From: Micropruina sp.
GTDB lineage: Bacteria; Actinomycetota; Actinomycetes; Propionibacteriales; Propionibacteriaceae
NCBI GenBank assembly: GCA_016716635.1
Contig: JADJVZ010000011.1
Coordinates: 496,001-560,000, forward strand
Direction: 5' to 3'
Length of the DNA stretch: 64,000 nucleotides
The notes under the pieces were generated by a model, which worked only from the letters and a program-made list of their open reading frames with translations, did not search any database and was not told the DNA's origin. Below are positions 7,032-15,489 of this stretch, one piece after another. Position 1 is the stretch's first letter. Each line of letters opens with the position of its first letter. Made by a program: the position numbers and the translations under genes.

Positions 7032-8387
7032 CAGGCGGCCGCCTGCGCTGTGAGGATGGCCCTAACGGCCTCATCAAGGGCGCCCTGGGTCGGCAAAGCA
7101 GTTCCCAGGACTCGACCAATTTCGATTAGGTCATCCCGAGAGGGATATGGCAAGACCCTCAGGTCACCCGCGTTTACTTGGGTGTGCCCTGAGAAAGTGC
7201 GGAACAACTGATCCACGAAGGAAGTGTTCAACCACGCGGACAGGCCGAATGCGAGTGCGGGGAACAAGCCTCGACCTTGGTCGTGGAAGTAGTTCAGGTG
7301 GTTCTCGAAGGCAGTGGGGCCTTGCCCGTCCCACACTGCGGCAACTAGGCGACGGCGTTCTTCCTTGGCGCTAAATCGTTTCACGACCGTGTATGTGCCT
7401 TCCGGAACTAGCAATCGCTGGGCCGTTTCGTCGACAGGCAGGAACCCCTGTGGCTTGCCCAGCGGTAGCGGCCAGTCAATGATGCCTCCCCGTACATTTC
7501 CCGGATAGAGGAGGGGGACGGCGCCGGGTGTGGTTGTGTCGGTCGCCAGCAACTCGCGCACGCGAAAGTCGACGACCCGCCCCGTCGAAACGCCCAAGCC
7601 CACCTGGGCGAGCGAATAGGAAGCAGCTTCTGGGATGGCCACTGGGGTGACGCTGAATCTCACGAAACTATGACGATCCTGGGGGTGCACCACGGTCGAC
7701 ATGGGAACCGTCGTGTAGGACTGCTGATCCTCGTGTCCAAAGGAGGTAGAGAGAGTCACCGACGAGCCCTGCGTGTCGCCGCGCGTGCCGCTGACGATCA
7801 CGTTCTCTTGCAGGACTCCGGTGTCTGCAAAGACGGTGGAGCGCGACTCAAATGTGTGCAAGGTGTCGAGGGTCAGGTGCCCTAGGAGCCACCGTCGGAA
7901 CGGCTGGAAGTAGGTGCCATTCGCCCAGGACCGCGGAACGATAGCCACGCACTGACCACCGGGGGCAAGAGCCGCCACCCCTAACGCCCAGAACGCTGCG
8001 TACAGGTTGGGTGTGTCCACCAGGCGCTGAGCGACGCCGATGCGACCGCTCGCCGTCGCTGGCAACTTACCGTAAGGGGGATTCATCACCACCAGGTCAA
8101 AAGGCCCTAGGAGGGCCTCGTTGGCCATCAGCCCGGTACTGGCCTCCAAATAGTCTGAGTTCACGATGCGGAACTCGATGCCGCCCTCAGCAGCGCACTC
8201 TTCGAGTGTCTCAGTGAGAGGCGGGATCAGGGTTTGGTCCATCTCAACCGCGGTAATCACTATCCGAAGGTCTTGTCGCTCTTGCCTGAGTCGGGACACG
8301 ACCGCCGCCGTCAACATGCCCGAACCTGCGCCGGGATCAAGGACGTGAACCGTGGCAGGCAAGTTGTCGAACTTGGGCATCGATGCA
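7031..8387 (-). pseudogene. PstI/BsuBI-like N6-adenine DNA methyltransferase, main part (5' end separated by IS1182 insertion)
   Basis: Codons 56 to the stop of a methyltransferase whose first 56 codons lie across the IS1182-type element. It contains motif I (VLDPGAGSGMLTAAV), motif IV (VVMNPPYGKLP) and a long C-terminal target-recognition region. A 449-residue product could start at the ATG at 8380, but it would lack motif X (the GQYFTP part of the SAM pocket). Restored, the protein has 506 residues, against about 501 for M.BsuBI and 507 for M.PstI. By family it should methylate adenine, possibly in CTGCAG; the recognition site is inference from the family alone. Confidence 0.9.
8384..8387. 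repeat. Target site duplication of the IS1182-type element, left copy (TGCA)
   Basis: TGCA here and at 10053-10056. The word is palindromic, so it looks like part of the inverted repeats. It is assigned to the target because keeping one copy restores the methyltransferase frame exactly (...ALVA-SMPKFD...). Confidence 0.8.
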
Positions 8388-10052
8388 GAGCCTGTTGCTT
8401 TTTCGGGGTTGTGTCGGGCCGGGTTTCTGGGCGTGTGGGTGGAACAATTGTCTTGTGGCTAAGGGTTTCAAGGCGGTGGATCGGGACCAGGGGTTCTTGT
8501 TGCCGGTGGATATGCGGGATTGGCTCCCGGCTGATCATCTGGTCTGGTTCGTGATCGAGGTCATCGAGTCGTTAGACCTGTCGGCGTTCCGTGGCCGGTA
8601 CCGGTTGGGTCGGGCGGGTCGGGAAGCGTTCGACCCGGTGATGATGGTGACTTTGTTGGCGTATGCCTACTGTCGGGGGTTGCGTTCCTCGCGTGGGATC
8701 GAGCGGGCGTGTTTGACTGATGTGGCGTTCCGGATCGTGTGTGGTCAGCGACGGCCAGACCATACGGTGATCGCCCGGTTCCGGGCCGGTCATGAGGGAG
8801 CCTTGTCTGACTTGTTCGCTCAGGTGCTGGTGGTGTGTGGCCGGGCTGGGATGGGTCAGGTTGATCTGGTCGCGATCGATGGCACGAAGATCGCTGCGAA
8901 TGCCGCGTTGGATCGCAGCCGGGATCTGGCCTGGTACCGCAAACACGCTGCGGCGTTCCTCAAGGAAGCCAGCCAGGTTGACGAGGCTGAGGATGCCGCT
9001 GAGGCAGCCGCCGGGGAACCAGCCGATCCACTGTTACGGGACCCGTCGGGTCGTCGGGAACGGATCAGACAGGTCCTCGAAGAGTTCAACAACCGGCAAG
9101 CCAACCAGACCCTGCCAGTGGTCGAGGCCGAAGCCCGGGCCCGGCAGGCCCGAGCCGATTATGAGGCGTTGGTCGCTGCCCGGCAGGCAGGTATCCAGGC
9201 CCAACGTCAGGGAAACCACATCGGCCGATCGTTCGATCCGGACCTGGTCCCGAAACGACACCAGGCAGCCTTACGACGAGCCGAACGAGCCGAAAAGTTC
9301 GTTACCACGCTGCGGGAACGCCTCACCCGACAGTCCCCGGTCCGGGTGAACCAGACCGATCCCCAGTCCAAGATCATGAAGACCCGTCAGGGTTGGGTCC
9401 AGGGCTACAACTGTCAGATCGCGGTCAGCGCCGACGGGCTGATCCTGGTAGCCCAGGCCACTACCCAGGCCACCGATAACGCCCAGTTCATCCCGATCAT
9501 GACCAAAGCCGTTGAGGCCGTGGACCTGATCAACACCACCACCGGACAATCCCGCCAGATCCGCACCGTGCTCGCCGATGCCGGCTACTACAGCGAAGCC
9601 AACCTCGCCGCCCCAGGCCCTGATCGGATCATCGCCGCCGGGAAAGCCCACAACATCACCGCAAACAACCCCGGCACCGGGAAACCCCGCCCGATCAACG
9701 AACGCAACACTGCCAGCACCGCCATGATCAACCGGCTCAGCGACCCCGACACCGCCACCCTGTACAAACGCCGAAGCGCCCTGATCGAGCCCATCAACGC
9801 CCACCTCAAAGACCGCCGAGGGCTCCGCGTCTTCGCCCGACGAGGCCAACCCGCCGCCCACAGCGAACTCAGATTCGCCGCCGCGATCACGAACCTGATG
9901 CGCCTCCGCAACACCGGCTACCAACCCCAACCCGCCTAACAAAAGGCCCCCACCACAGCCCTCCACGCACCCCACCCCGGGGTGGTCCCGCCCAACCCCA
10001 CGGGCCGACCCGCCCACCCCACCAACCCCCGCCACGAAAAAACGACAGGCTC
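8388..10052 (+). mobile_element. IS1182-family insertion sequence, 1665 bp
   Basis: The left end begins GAGCCTGTTGCTTTTTCG and the right end, read inward, GAGCCTGTCGTTTTTTCG, i.e. 16 of 18 positions match. One transposase gene fills most of it, leaving 113 bp of C-rich sequence at the right end. Flanked by TGCA duplications. It lies inside the methyltransferase gene, in opposite orientation to it. Confidence 0.9.
8455..9939 (+). CDS. IS1182-family transposase
   Basis: 494 residues from the GTG at 8455, with a GGTGGAAC ribosome site upstream; the frame is open back to the element end, but the first family-like residues are VAKGFKAVDRDQGFLLPVDM. An N-terminal DUF772-like domain (HLVWFVIEVIESLDL, then RRPDHTVIARFR) precedes the DDE domain. 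The first Asp is in LVAIDGTKIAANA, the second in VLADAGYYSEANL, and the Glu in RRSALIEPINAHLKDRRGLR. A charged coiled region of about 100 residues separates the first Asp from the core, typical of the family. No lesions are seen. Confidence 0.93.
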   Translation: MAKGFKAVDRDQGFLLPVDMRDWLPADHLVWFVIEVIESLDLSAFRGRYRLGRAGREAFDPVMMVTLLAYAYCRGLRSSRGIERACLTDVAFRIVCGQRRPDHTVIARFRAGHEGALSDLFAQVLVVCGRAGMGQVDLVAIDGTKIAANAALDRSRDLAWYRKHAAAFLKEASQVDEAEDAAEAAAGEPADPLLRDPSGRRERIRQVLEEFNNRQANQTLPVVEAEARARQARADYEALVAARQAGIQAQRQGNHIGRSFDPDLVPKRHQAALRRAERAEKFVTTLRERLTRQSPVRVNQTDPQSKIMKTRQGWVQGYNCQIAVSADGLILVAQATTQATDNAQFIPIMTKAVEAVDLINTTTGQSRQIRTVLADAGYYSEANLAAPGPDRIIAAGKAHNITANNPGTGKPRPINERNTASTAMINRLSDPDTATLYKRRSALIEPINAHLKDRRGLRVFARRGQPAAHSELRFAAAITNLMRLRNTGYQPQPA

Positions 10053-10056
10053 TGCA
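10053..10056. repeat. Target site duplication of the IS1182-type element, right copy (TGCA)
   Basis: Second copy of the TGCA duplication; it forms the end of methyltransferase codons 55-56 on the minus strand. Confidence 0.8.
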
Positions 10057-10220
10057 ACTAGTGCAGCTGCTTTCATTGGGGTGAAGTACTGGCCCAGCAT
10101 GGACTGACGTTGCGGATCTAGTGCCCGTTGTGTTGTAAGTCGGCGGCCATCGGCGCGCTGCAGCAGATCATCCACGGTTCCCAGCGTATTCTGCCGATCA
10201 GACGTTTCCTGACTGCGCAC
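10053..10220 (-). pseudogene. PstI/BsuBI-like DNA methyltransferase, N-terminal part (truncated by IS1182 insertion)
   Basis: The first 56 codons of the methyltransferase (GTG start at 10220, directly after an in-frame TGA). The end of the segment, RQSMLGQYFTPMKAAALVA, is methyltransferase motif X. Linked across the element to SMPKFDNLPATVHVLDPGAG it reproduces the usual motif X to motif I spacing of Eco57I/PstI-like enzymes. In the present sequence the frame runs about 38 codons into the element and stops. Confidence 0.88.
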
Positions 10221-10519
10221 TCACGAGTCGGCCGGATCAAAGCTTGGCGGGTTGGCGAGCGAAGGTCTGCGTGGCTTGTCTTCTCCGCGGTGGTCACATC
10301 AACGGTCTGCTCGGCAAGGCTTGGGTGCCAAAGGTGGGCTGCTGCCTCGACGGCATCGTGGGAGCGGTGCTGGCAGGTGGGTCGTCTGGATTCGTGATTT
10401 TGAGTCAGCCACCTGCTGCAAGTATCGTTGTCCGAGTGCCCTGTTTGGGGCGCCATCTTTGACCGCCCAGGGTCTGACGATCATGGGGCGGGTCGACCAC
10501 CGACACAAGGAGTATTCCC
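10221..10519. other. Non-coding interval between the island and rpmB
   Basis: About 300 bp upstream of both the methyltransferase (minus) and rpmB (plus). It must hold both promoters and probably the right edge of the island. The last stretch has a possible -35 TTGACC at about 10459 for rpmB; no -10 can be fixed with confidence. No gene with family support is seen. Confidence 0.5.
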
Positions 10520-10705
10520 ATGGCTGCCGTTTGCGACGTCTGCGCCAAGCGTCCTGGCTTCGGGCACAACGTCCCCTGGTCGAAGAAGAAGACCAACCGT
10601 CGTTGGAACCCGAACATTCAGCGCGTCCGCGCGAAGGTTGACGGTACCCCGATGCGTCTCAACGTGTGCACGGGCTGCCTCAAGTCCGGCAAGGTGTCCC
10701 GCTGA
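10520..10705 (+). CDS. rpmB: 50S ribosomal protein L28
   Basis: 61 residues, whole family length. The zinc-binding form is present: CDVC at residues 5-8 and CTGC at 50-53. The core SKKKTNRRWNPNIQRV is typical of L28. AAGGAGT lies at a good distance before the ATG. A strong terminator follows, so the gene is probably transcribed alone. Genomes with a zinc-type L28 sometimes carry a second zinc-free copy; none is in this window. Confidence 0.97.
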   Translation: MAAVCDVCAKRPGFGHNVPWSKKKTNRRWNPNIQRVRAKVDGTPMRLNVCTGCLKSGKVSR

Positions 10706-10726
10706 TCGCGGACACACCTCAACCTC

Positions 10727-10758
10727 AACCCGCCCTCACCCGGGCGGGTTTTTGGTTT
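10727..10758 (+). terminator. Rho-independent terminator of rpmB
   Basis: AACCCGCCC (10727-10735), six-base loop, GGGCGGGTT (10742-10750), then a T-rich run. The stem is perfect. Confidence 0.88.
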
Positions 10759-10794
10759 TCGGGGCTTTCTGAGGGCGTTGTCGGTGGCGACCGG

Positions 10795-10800
10795 TAGCCT
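10795..10800 (+). promoter_or_regulatory. -10 element of a leaderless promoter for recG
   Basis: TAGCCT, then 7 nt, then the ATG at 10808. It supports that ATG over the later one at 10838, and the frame open further upstream. Confidence 0.5.
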
Positions 10801-10807
10801 CGACGCC

Positions 10808-13021
10808 ATGGTGGCAACCGGCCTGTGGCGAACGCAGATGTTCGAGGCGCTCAACACCCCGCTGGAGTCGCTGTTGGGGCAAAAGACGGCTCAGGCGTTT
10901 CGTCCGCTGAAGGTCCAGACGATCGGTGACCTGCTCAAACATGTCCCGCGTCGCTACCTCACGGGCACCGAGCTCACCGATCTCGCCTCGCTGGAGAGCG
11001 GTGACCACGTTGCCGTCATCGCGAAGGTCCGCAACACCGAGATCAAGTTCAACAAGTCGACCGGGCGCGGCGGTGCCAATGCCCGCCTCGAGGTGGTGCT
11101 GACCGACGGACGGGGAACGTTGGGGGCGACCTTCTTCGGGCGCGACCACATCTGCAAGTGGTGGGACAAGCAACTCCAGATGGGGGTGCGTGGCATCTTC
11201 GTGGGCAAGGTCGGGCAGTTCAACAACCGTCCGCAGATGACGCACCCCGAGTTCGTCATGCTCGACGCCAGTGGCCACATCGTGGGGCGTTCTGAAGAGA
11301 AAGAACTGATGGCCACGGTGGTCCAACAGGCGGTGGTGGCCCTCTACCCGGCGACGGCCAAGTTGCCGACCTGGAAGATCGCCGACTGTGTTCGGTTGGG
11401 CATGGAGCGGGTCCACGGCCTGCCCGATCCGTGGCCCGAGTGGGTGCGCGCGCAAGCGACCATCCCGACCTACGACGAGGCGCTCAGGTACGTCCATGCG
11501 CCGGCTCGCGAGGGAGAGCCCGAGGAGGGGGAGCGGCGGCTGCGCTTCGATGAGGCGCTCATGACCCAGCTCACGATGGCGTATCGACGGGCCGACACCT
11601 CCCGCCACACTGCTACCCCTCGACCGCGGGTGGTCGGAGGCCTCTTGGACGCTTTCGATGCCCGGCTGCCGTATCGGCTCACGGACGGTCAGCTGGCGGT
11701 TGCCGACCAGGTGTTTTCTGACCTGGACGCTCGTCGCCCGATGCAACGGCTGCTGCAGGGCGAGGTGGGGTCCGGCAAGACCGTGGTGGCGCTGCGGGCC
11801 ATGCTGACGGTCGTCGACAACGGGGGGCAGGCGGTCTTGCTGGCCCCCACCGAGGTGCTCGCCTCCCAACACCACCACACCATTCGCGGCCTGCTCGGGG
11901 AGTTGGCCGACGGTCCGATGCTGGGCGCCGCGGATGCCACCGACGTGGTGCTGCTGACGGGCAGTCTGCCCGCGTCCGCCAAGCGGGCGGCCATGGACCG
12001 CATCGCCTCCGGCGAGGCGGGAATCATCATCGGTACTCACGCGCTGTTAGCCGATCGGGTCCGGTTCCACGACCTCGGCATGATCGTCATCGATGAGCAG
12101 CACAGGTTCGGGGTCGAGCAGCGCGCGTCCTTGGCGCAGCGATCCGAGGCGCGTCCCCACGTGCTGGTGCTCACCGCCACGCCGATCCCGCGCTCGGTGG
12201 CGATGACCATCTTCGGGGACCTGGACGTCTCCACGCTCACCGAAGTTCCTGCAGGGCGCCAAGAGGTGAGTACGGTCGTGGTGGATGCCGCCACGCGCCC
12301 GGCGTGGGTGGAGCGGGCTTGGCAGCGCGTCCGGGAAGAGGTAGCCCAGGGACGCCAGGTGTTCGTGGTGGCGCCGCGCATCGGGCCCTCCGCGTCCGCG
12401 AGCAGCCTGACGCCCACCCCTGGGGTCGAGGAGTTGTACGCCCAGCTCAGCGCCGACCAGTTGGCGGGCCTGCGGGTGGGCATGTTGCACGGGCAACTCA
12501 CCACCGACGCGAAGGAGGCCGCGATGGCCGCGTTTGCGGCCGGGGGCCTGGACGTCCTCGTGGCCACCACCATGATCGAGGTCGGCGTCGATGTGGCCAA
12601 CGCCACCATGATGGTGATCGTGGACGCGGAGCGCTTCGGCATCAGCCAGCTGCACCAGTTGCGGGGCCGCATCGGGCGCGGGGAACATCCGGGCGTCTGT
12701 CTCCTCATCACCCACGCCGAACCCGGCACGGACGCCCGCCTACGCCTGGACGCCGTGGCCGCCACCCGTGACGGGTTCGCCCTCGCGGAACTCGACCTGG
12801 CCCAACGGCGTGAGGGCGATGTGCTGGGGGCCGATCAGTCGGGATCTCGCTCGAGTCTGCGTCTGCTGCGCGTCCTCGAGGACGCCGAGCTCATCGGCCT
12901 GGCTCGGCGCATCGCTGATGAGGCCGTCCGCCGCGACCCTGATCAAGTCACTGCTGGCTTCGCTGATGCCGTGACGCAAACCGAGCGCATGGCCGCCGCC
13001 GACTGGTTGGAGGGCACATGA
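10808..13021 (+). CDS. recG: ATP-dependent DNA helicase RecG
   Basis: 737 residues. RecG unwinds branched DNA and reverses stalled replication forks. Visible are the N-terminal wedge/OB region (TIGDLLKHVPRRYL near residue 45), Walker A LLQGEVGSGKTVVALRA, DEQH box VIDEQHRFGVEQR, motif III LVLTATPIPRS, and motif VI QLRGRIGRGEHPG. The start at 10808 fits a leaderless -10 box. The gene order recG-rsmD-coaD is usual for actinobacteria. The 3' end and the rsmD start share an imperfect duplication of about 18 bp. Confidence 0.96.
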   Translation: MVATGLWRTQMFEALNTPLESLLGQKTAQAFRPLKVQTIGDLLKHVPRRYLTGTELTDLASLESGDHVAVIAKVRNTEIKFNKSTGRGGANARLEVVLTDGRGTLGATFFGRDHICKWWDKQLQMGVRGIFVGKVGQFNNRPQMTHPEFVMLDASGHIVGRSEEKELMATVVQQAVVALYPATAKLPTWKIADCVRLGMERVHGLPDPWPEWVRAQATIPTYDEALRYVHAPAREGEPEEGERRLRFDEALMTQLTMAYRRADTSRHTATPRPRVVGGLLDAFDARLPYRLTDGQLAVADQVFSDLDARRPMQRLLQGEVGSGKTVVALRAMLTVVDNGGQAVLLAPTEVLASQHHHTIRGLLGELADGPMLGAADATDVVLLTGSLPASAKRAAMDRIASGEAGIIIGTHALLADRVRFHDLGMIVIDEQHRFGVEQRASLAQRSEARPHVLVLTATPIPRSVAMTIFGDLDVSTLTEVPAGRQEVSTVVVDAATRPAWVERAWQRVREEVAQGRQVFVVAPRIGPSASASSLTPTPGVEELYAQLSADQLAGLRVGMLHGQLTTDAKEAAMAAFAAGGLDVLVATTMIEVGVDVANATMMVIVDAERFGISQLHQLRGRIGRGEHPGVCLLITHAEPGTDARLRLDAVAATRDGFALAELDLAQRREGDVLGADQSGSRSSLRLLRVLEDAELIGLARRIADEAVRRDPDQVTAGFADAVTQTERMAAADWLEGT

Positions 13022-13043
13022 GCACCGAGTGGTTGGAGCACAC

Positions 13044-13628
13044 ATGACCCGGATCATCGCGGGGGTGGCGAAGGGCCGCCGCTTCCTTGCCCCCACCCAC
13101 GACCGCACGCGCCCGACGTCCGACCGCGTCCGCGAGGCCGCCTTCACGCTTATTGCCGACTGGGCGGGCACGGCGGGGGAGCCGAGCGAGACCCAACTCA
13201 AGGGATTCTCGTTCCTTGACCTTTACGCCGGTTCCGGCGGGGTGGCGCTGGAGGCAGCCAGTCGCGGCGCTGAGCCGGTGCGCTGCATCGAATCGGACCC
13301 GGGTACGGCCGACCTGCTGCGGCGCAACGTACGTGAGAGCAAGCTTGAGGTCTCCGTGACGGCGGCGAAGGTCGAGCAAGTCGTTCTAGCCGCCCCCGAT
13401 CGCGCGTGGGACGTCGTGTGGCTCGATCCGCCGTACGCGCTGGCTGATACCGCCCTTCTGAGGGTCGTGGTGGCCCTTGAGGCCGGTTGGCTGGCCAGGG
13501 ATGGCCTCATCGTGGTGGAACGAGCCAGCCGCAGTGGCGCGTTTCCCTGGCCTGGCTACGTGCATCACACCTGGGAGCGGCGGTACGGTGAAACCACTTT
13601 GCACTTCGGGAGCCCTGAACAACCATGA
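13044..13628 (+). CDS. rsmD: 16S rRNA (guanine-N2) methyltransferase RsmD
   Basis: 194 residues. It methylates a guanine (G966 in E. coli numbering) of 16S rRNA using SAM. Family marks are MTRIIAGVAKGRRF at the start, RPTSDRVREAAF, motif I FLDLYAGSGGVALEA and catalytic motif IV WLDPPYAL. The ATG at 13044 matches the family N-terminus; a TTG 15 nt upstream is less likely. It lies 22 nt after recG and overlaps coaD by 4 nt (ATGA). Confidence 0.95.
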   Translation: MTRIIAGVAKGRRFLAPTHDRTRPTSDRVREAAFTLIADWAGTAGEPSETQLKGFSFLDLYAGSGGVALEAASRGAEPVRCIESDPGTADLLRRNVRESKLEVSVTAAKVEQVVLAAPDRAWDVVWLDPPYALADTALLRVVVALEAGWLARDGLIVVERASRSGAFPWPGYVHHTWERRYGETTLHFGSPEQP

Positions 13629-14095
13629 GAGCCGTCCTTCCCGGATCGTTCGATCCCGTCCATCTGGGGCACCTCAACGTCATCGCCCGCGCGGCGGTCC
13701 TCTTCGATGAGGTGATCGTGGCCGTGGGCCAGAACGTCGCGAAGTCCTACTTGTTCACGGGCCCTGAACGCGTCGAGTTGCTGCGGGCCGCCGTGGTGGA
13801 CTTGCCGAGCGTCCACGTCGAACCACTCGAGGGCCTGGTGGTCGACTTCTGTCGTGCGCGGCGGGTCAACGTCGTCGTCAAGGGCGTCCGCTCTGGCGCG
13901 GACTTCGACTATGAGCTACAAATGGCTCAGTTAAATCACGCAATGACCAACCTTGAGACGGTTTTCGTGCCGACCGCGCCCGACCACAGCTATCTTTCCT
14001 CCAGCCGGATCCGTGAGATCGCCACACTTGGTGGTGACGTGTCGCGGTTCGTCACTCCCGCCGTCGCTCACGCGATCGACGGCCTCCTTCCCTAG
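13625..14095 (+). CDS. coaD: Pantetheine-phosphate adenylyltransferase
   Basis: 156 residues, standard length. It transfers AMP from ATP to 4'-phosphopantetheine in coenzyme A synthesis. The nucleotidyltransferase motif GSFDPVHLGHLNVI is at residues 7-20. Also visible are VVKGVRSGADFDYELQMAQLN and the SYLSSSRIREIA signature (ISSTxxR-type). It overlaps rsmD by 4 nt, indicating one operon. Confidence 0.97.
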   Translation: MRAVLPGSFDPVHLGHLNVIARAAVLFDEVIVAVGQNVAKSYLFTGPERVELLRAAVVDLPSVHVEPLEGLVVDFCRARRVNVVVKGVRSGADFDYELQMAQLNHAMTNLETVFVPTAPDHSYLSSSRIREIATLGGDVSRFVTPAVAHAIDGLLP

Positions 14096-14115
14096 CCGAA
14101 AGGGAGATCACTCCC

Positions 14116-14625
14116 ATGCCTGACATGACTTCCGCAGCCCTCGCAGCAATTCGCCAGGCTGTGTCCCAGGCCAAAGCGGTTCCTATGTCCGCCTCGGTCA
14201 TGGTGAACAAGGCCGACATGCTGTCCCTCCTCGATCGCGCGCAGGCCTCCCTGGCGTCCGACCTTGCCGAATCCCAGGCGGTGCTGGAGCACGCACGTCA
14301 AACCACCTACCAGGCCAAGGCGGAGGCGGAGTCCACCCTGGCCGACGCCCGTCGCCAGGCCGAGGGCCTCATCGCCAACCACGAAATCGTGACGCACGCC
14401 CAAGAGGTGGCTGCTGCCACGCGGGCGGCGACCCAGCGGGAATCGGTCGAACTTCGCAGGGAAGCCGACGCCTTCGTCGACTCCCGCATTGCTGAGCTGG
14501 AGGCGGCCATGACCCGCACGCTGAGCCAGGTGCGCACGATGCGCGCCCGGCTGGCCGATCGCTCCGGACTGGATGAGCCCGAGACCTCCGTCCTTCCCCG
14601 CCTGTCCGCGCTGCCCAACGCGTAG
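14116..14625 (+). CDS. sepIVA: SepIVA-like coiled-coil septum-site protein
   Basis: 169 residues, mostly predicted coiled coil (about 45-150) rich in Ala, Glu and Gln. The N-terminus (AIRQAVSQAKAVPMSASVMVNKADML) and the C-terminal segment (LRREADAFVDSRIAELEAAM) resemble mycobacterial SepIVA, a DivIVA-family division factor. The next genes, DUF177 and rnc-mutM-smc, follow the same order as in mycobacteria. It is some 75 residues shorter than the mycobacterial protein; the missing part is in the central heptads. A role in cell division is inferred from homology and order. Confidence 0.75.
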   Translation: MPDMTSAALAAIRQAVSQAKAVPMSASVMVNKADMLSLLDRAQASLASDLAESQAVLEHARQTTYQAKAEAESTLADARRQAEGLIANHEIVTHAQEVAAATRAATQRESVELRREADAFVDSRIAELEAAMTRTLSQVRTMRARLADRSGLDEPETSVLPRLSALPNA

Positions 14626-14724
14626 TGGCGGGGGAGTCGTGAGTTTGGCTCCCTCACCGGGGCGGGGTAGAGTTTCCCTTCGGTCATGACGATGTCATAC
14701 CCCAAAGGGCGAAGGGACCCCGTG

Positions 14725-15282
14725 ATGAATCATCGGCTACCTGACTCGCACTCTGGGTTCGTCATCGATACGCACGAACTTGGGCGGCGCGCAGGCGCCA
14801 TGAAGACCATCGAACGGGTGGTCGACGCTCCTGAGGGCATCGGCATCGACATGATCGGAGTACCAACTGGTTCTCCCGTCACTCTTGACCTTCAGGTCGA
14901 GTCAGTGGTCGAGGGAATCCTGGTCACCGGAACCGGTGCGTTCTCCCTCACGGGGGAGTGCGCGCGGTGTCTGCGGGAGGTCACCTCGTCTGACGAGGTC
15001 GATCTTCAGGAGCTGTTCGTCTTTCCTGGAAAGGAAGACGACGATCCGGAGGCCAGTCGCGTTGAGGGCGACTTCGTCGACCTGGAACCGGTCTTCCGGG
15101 ACGCGGTGGTGCTCAACCTGCCGTTCACGCCCTTGTGCCGGCCGGATTGTCTCGGGATGTGCCCACAGTGTGGGTTCAACCTGAATGACGATCCCGGCCA
15201 CAATCATGGGGAACAGACCGACCCGCGTTGGGCCGGACTGGCCGGATGGCAGGACACAACGAACCCGGGCCCGAGGCCCTGA
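14725..15282 (+). CDS. DUF177 (YceD) protein
   Basis: 185 residues. DUF177/YceD proteins precede rpmF in most bacteria and are linked to 23S rRNA accumulation and L32. Visible: CARCLREVTSSDEVDLQELFVF in the middle, and two cysteine pairs near the end (CRPDCLGMCPQCGFNLN), likely a zinc site. The ATG at 14725 was chosen after AAGGGA; a GTG one codon earlier and an ATG at 14686 remain possible. rpmF starts 15 nt downstream. Confidence 0.88.
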   Translation: MNHRLPDSHSGFVIDTHELGRRAGAMKTIERVVDAPEGIGIDMIGVPTGSPVTLDLQVESVVEGILVTGTGAFSLTGECARCLREVTSSDEVDLQELFVFPGKEDDDPEASRVEGDFVDLEPVFRDAVVLNLPFTPLCRPDCLGMCPQCGFNLNDDPGHNHGEQTDPRWAGLAGWQDTTNPGPRP

Positions 15283-15297
15283 ACCGAGGAGAGAACC

Positions 15298-15489
15298 GTG
15301 GCAGTTCCCAAGCGGAGGATGTCCCGCAGCAACACGCGGCACCGTCGCGCACAGTGGAAGACCACCCTCCCCAACCTGGTGATCTGCGTGAACGCAGCTT
15401 GCAAGGCCAAGCACCTGCCGCACACCGCGTGCCCCCAGTGTGGCCAGTACGGCCCGCGCGCGGCGCGTCGACAGGTACTCGAGGCGTGA
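15298..15489 (+). CDS. rpmF: 50S ribosomal protein L32
   Basis: 63 residues with the L32 start AVPKRRMSRSNTRHRRAQWK and a zinc ribbon, C-x6-C (CVNAAC) and C-x2-C (CPQC), in residues 30-48. GTG start after GAGGAGAG. It overlaps the potential GTG start of rnc by 4 nt. Confidence 0.96.
   Translation: MAVPKRRMSRSNTRHRRAQWKTTLPNLVICVNAACKAKHLPHTACPQCGQYGPRAARRQVLEA

Noticed and set aside
9271..10035. Gly/Val-rich open frame antisense to the IS1182 transposase
   Set aside because: Shadow of the transposase and its C-rich tail; no motif.
8384..10056. TGCA as part of the IS1182 inverted repeats, with no target duplication
   Set aside because: Counting TGCA as element DNA leaves the methyltransferase join out of frame; assigning it to the target restores ALVASMPKFD.
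10128..10462. Several short frames on both strands between the methyltransferase fragment and rpmB
   Set aside because: They overlap each other and the methyltransferase 5' end; none has a motif or good start.
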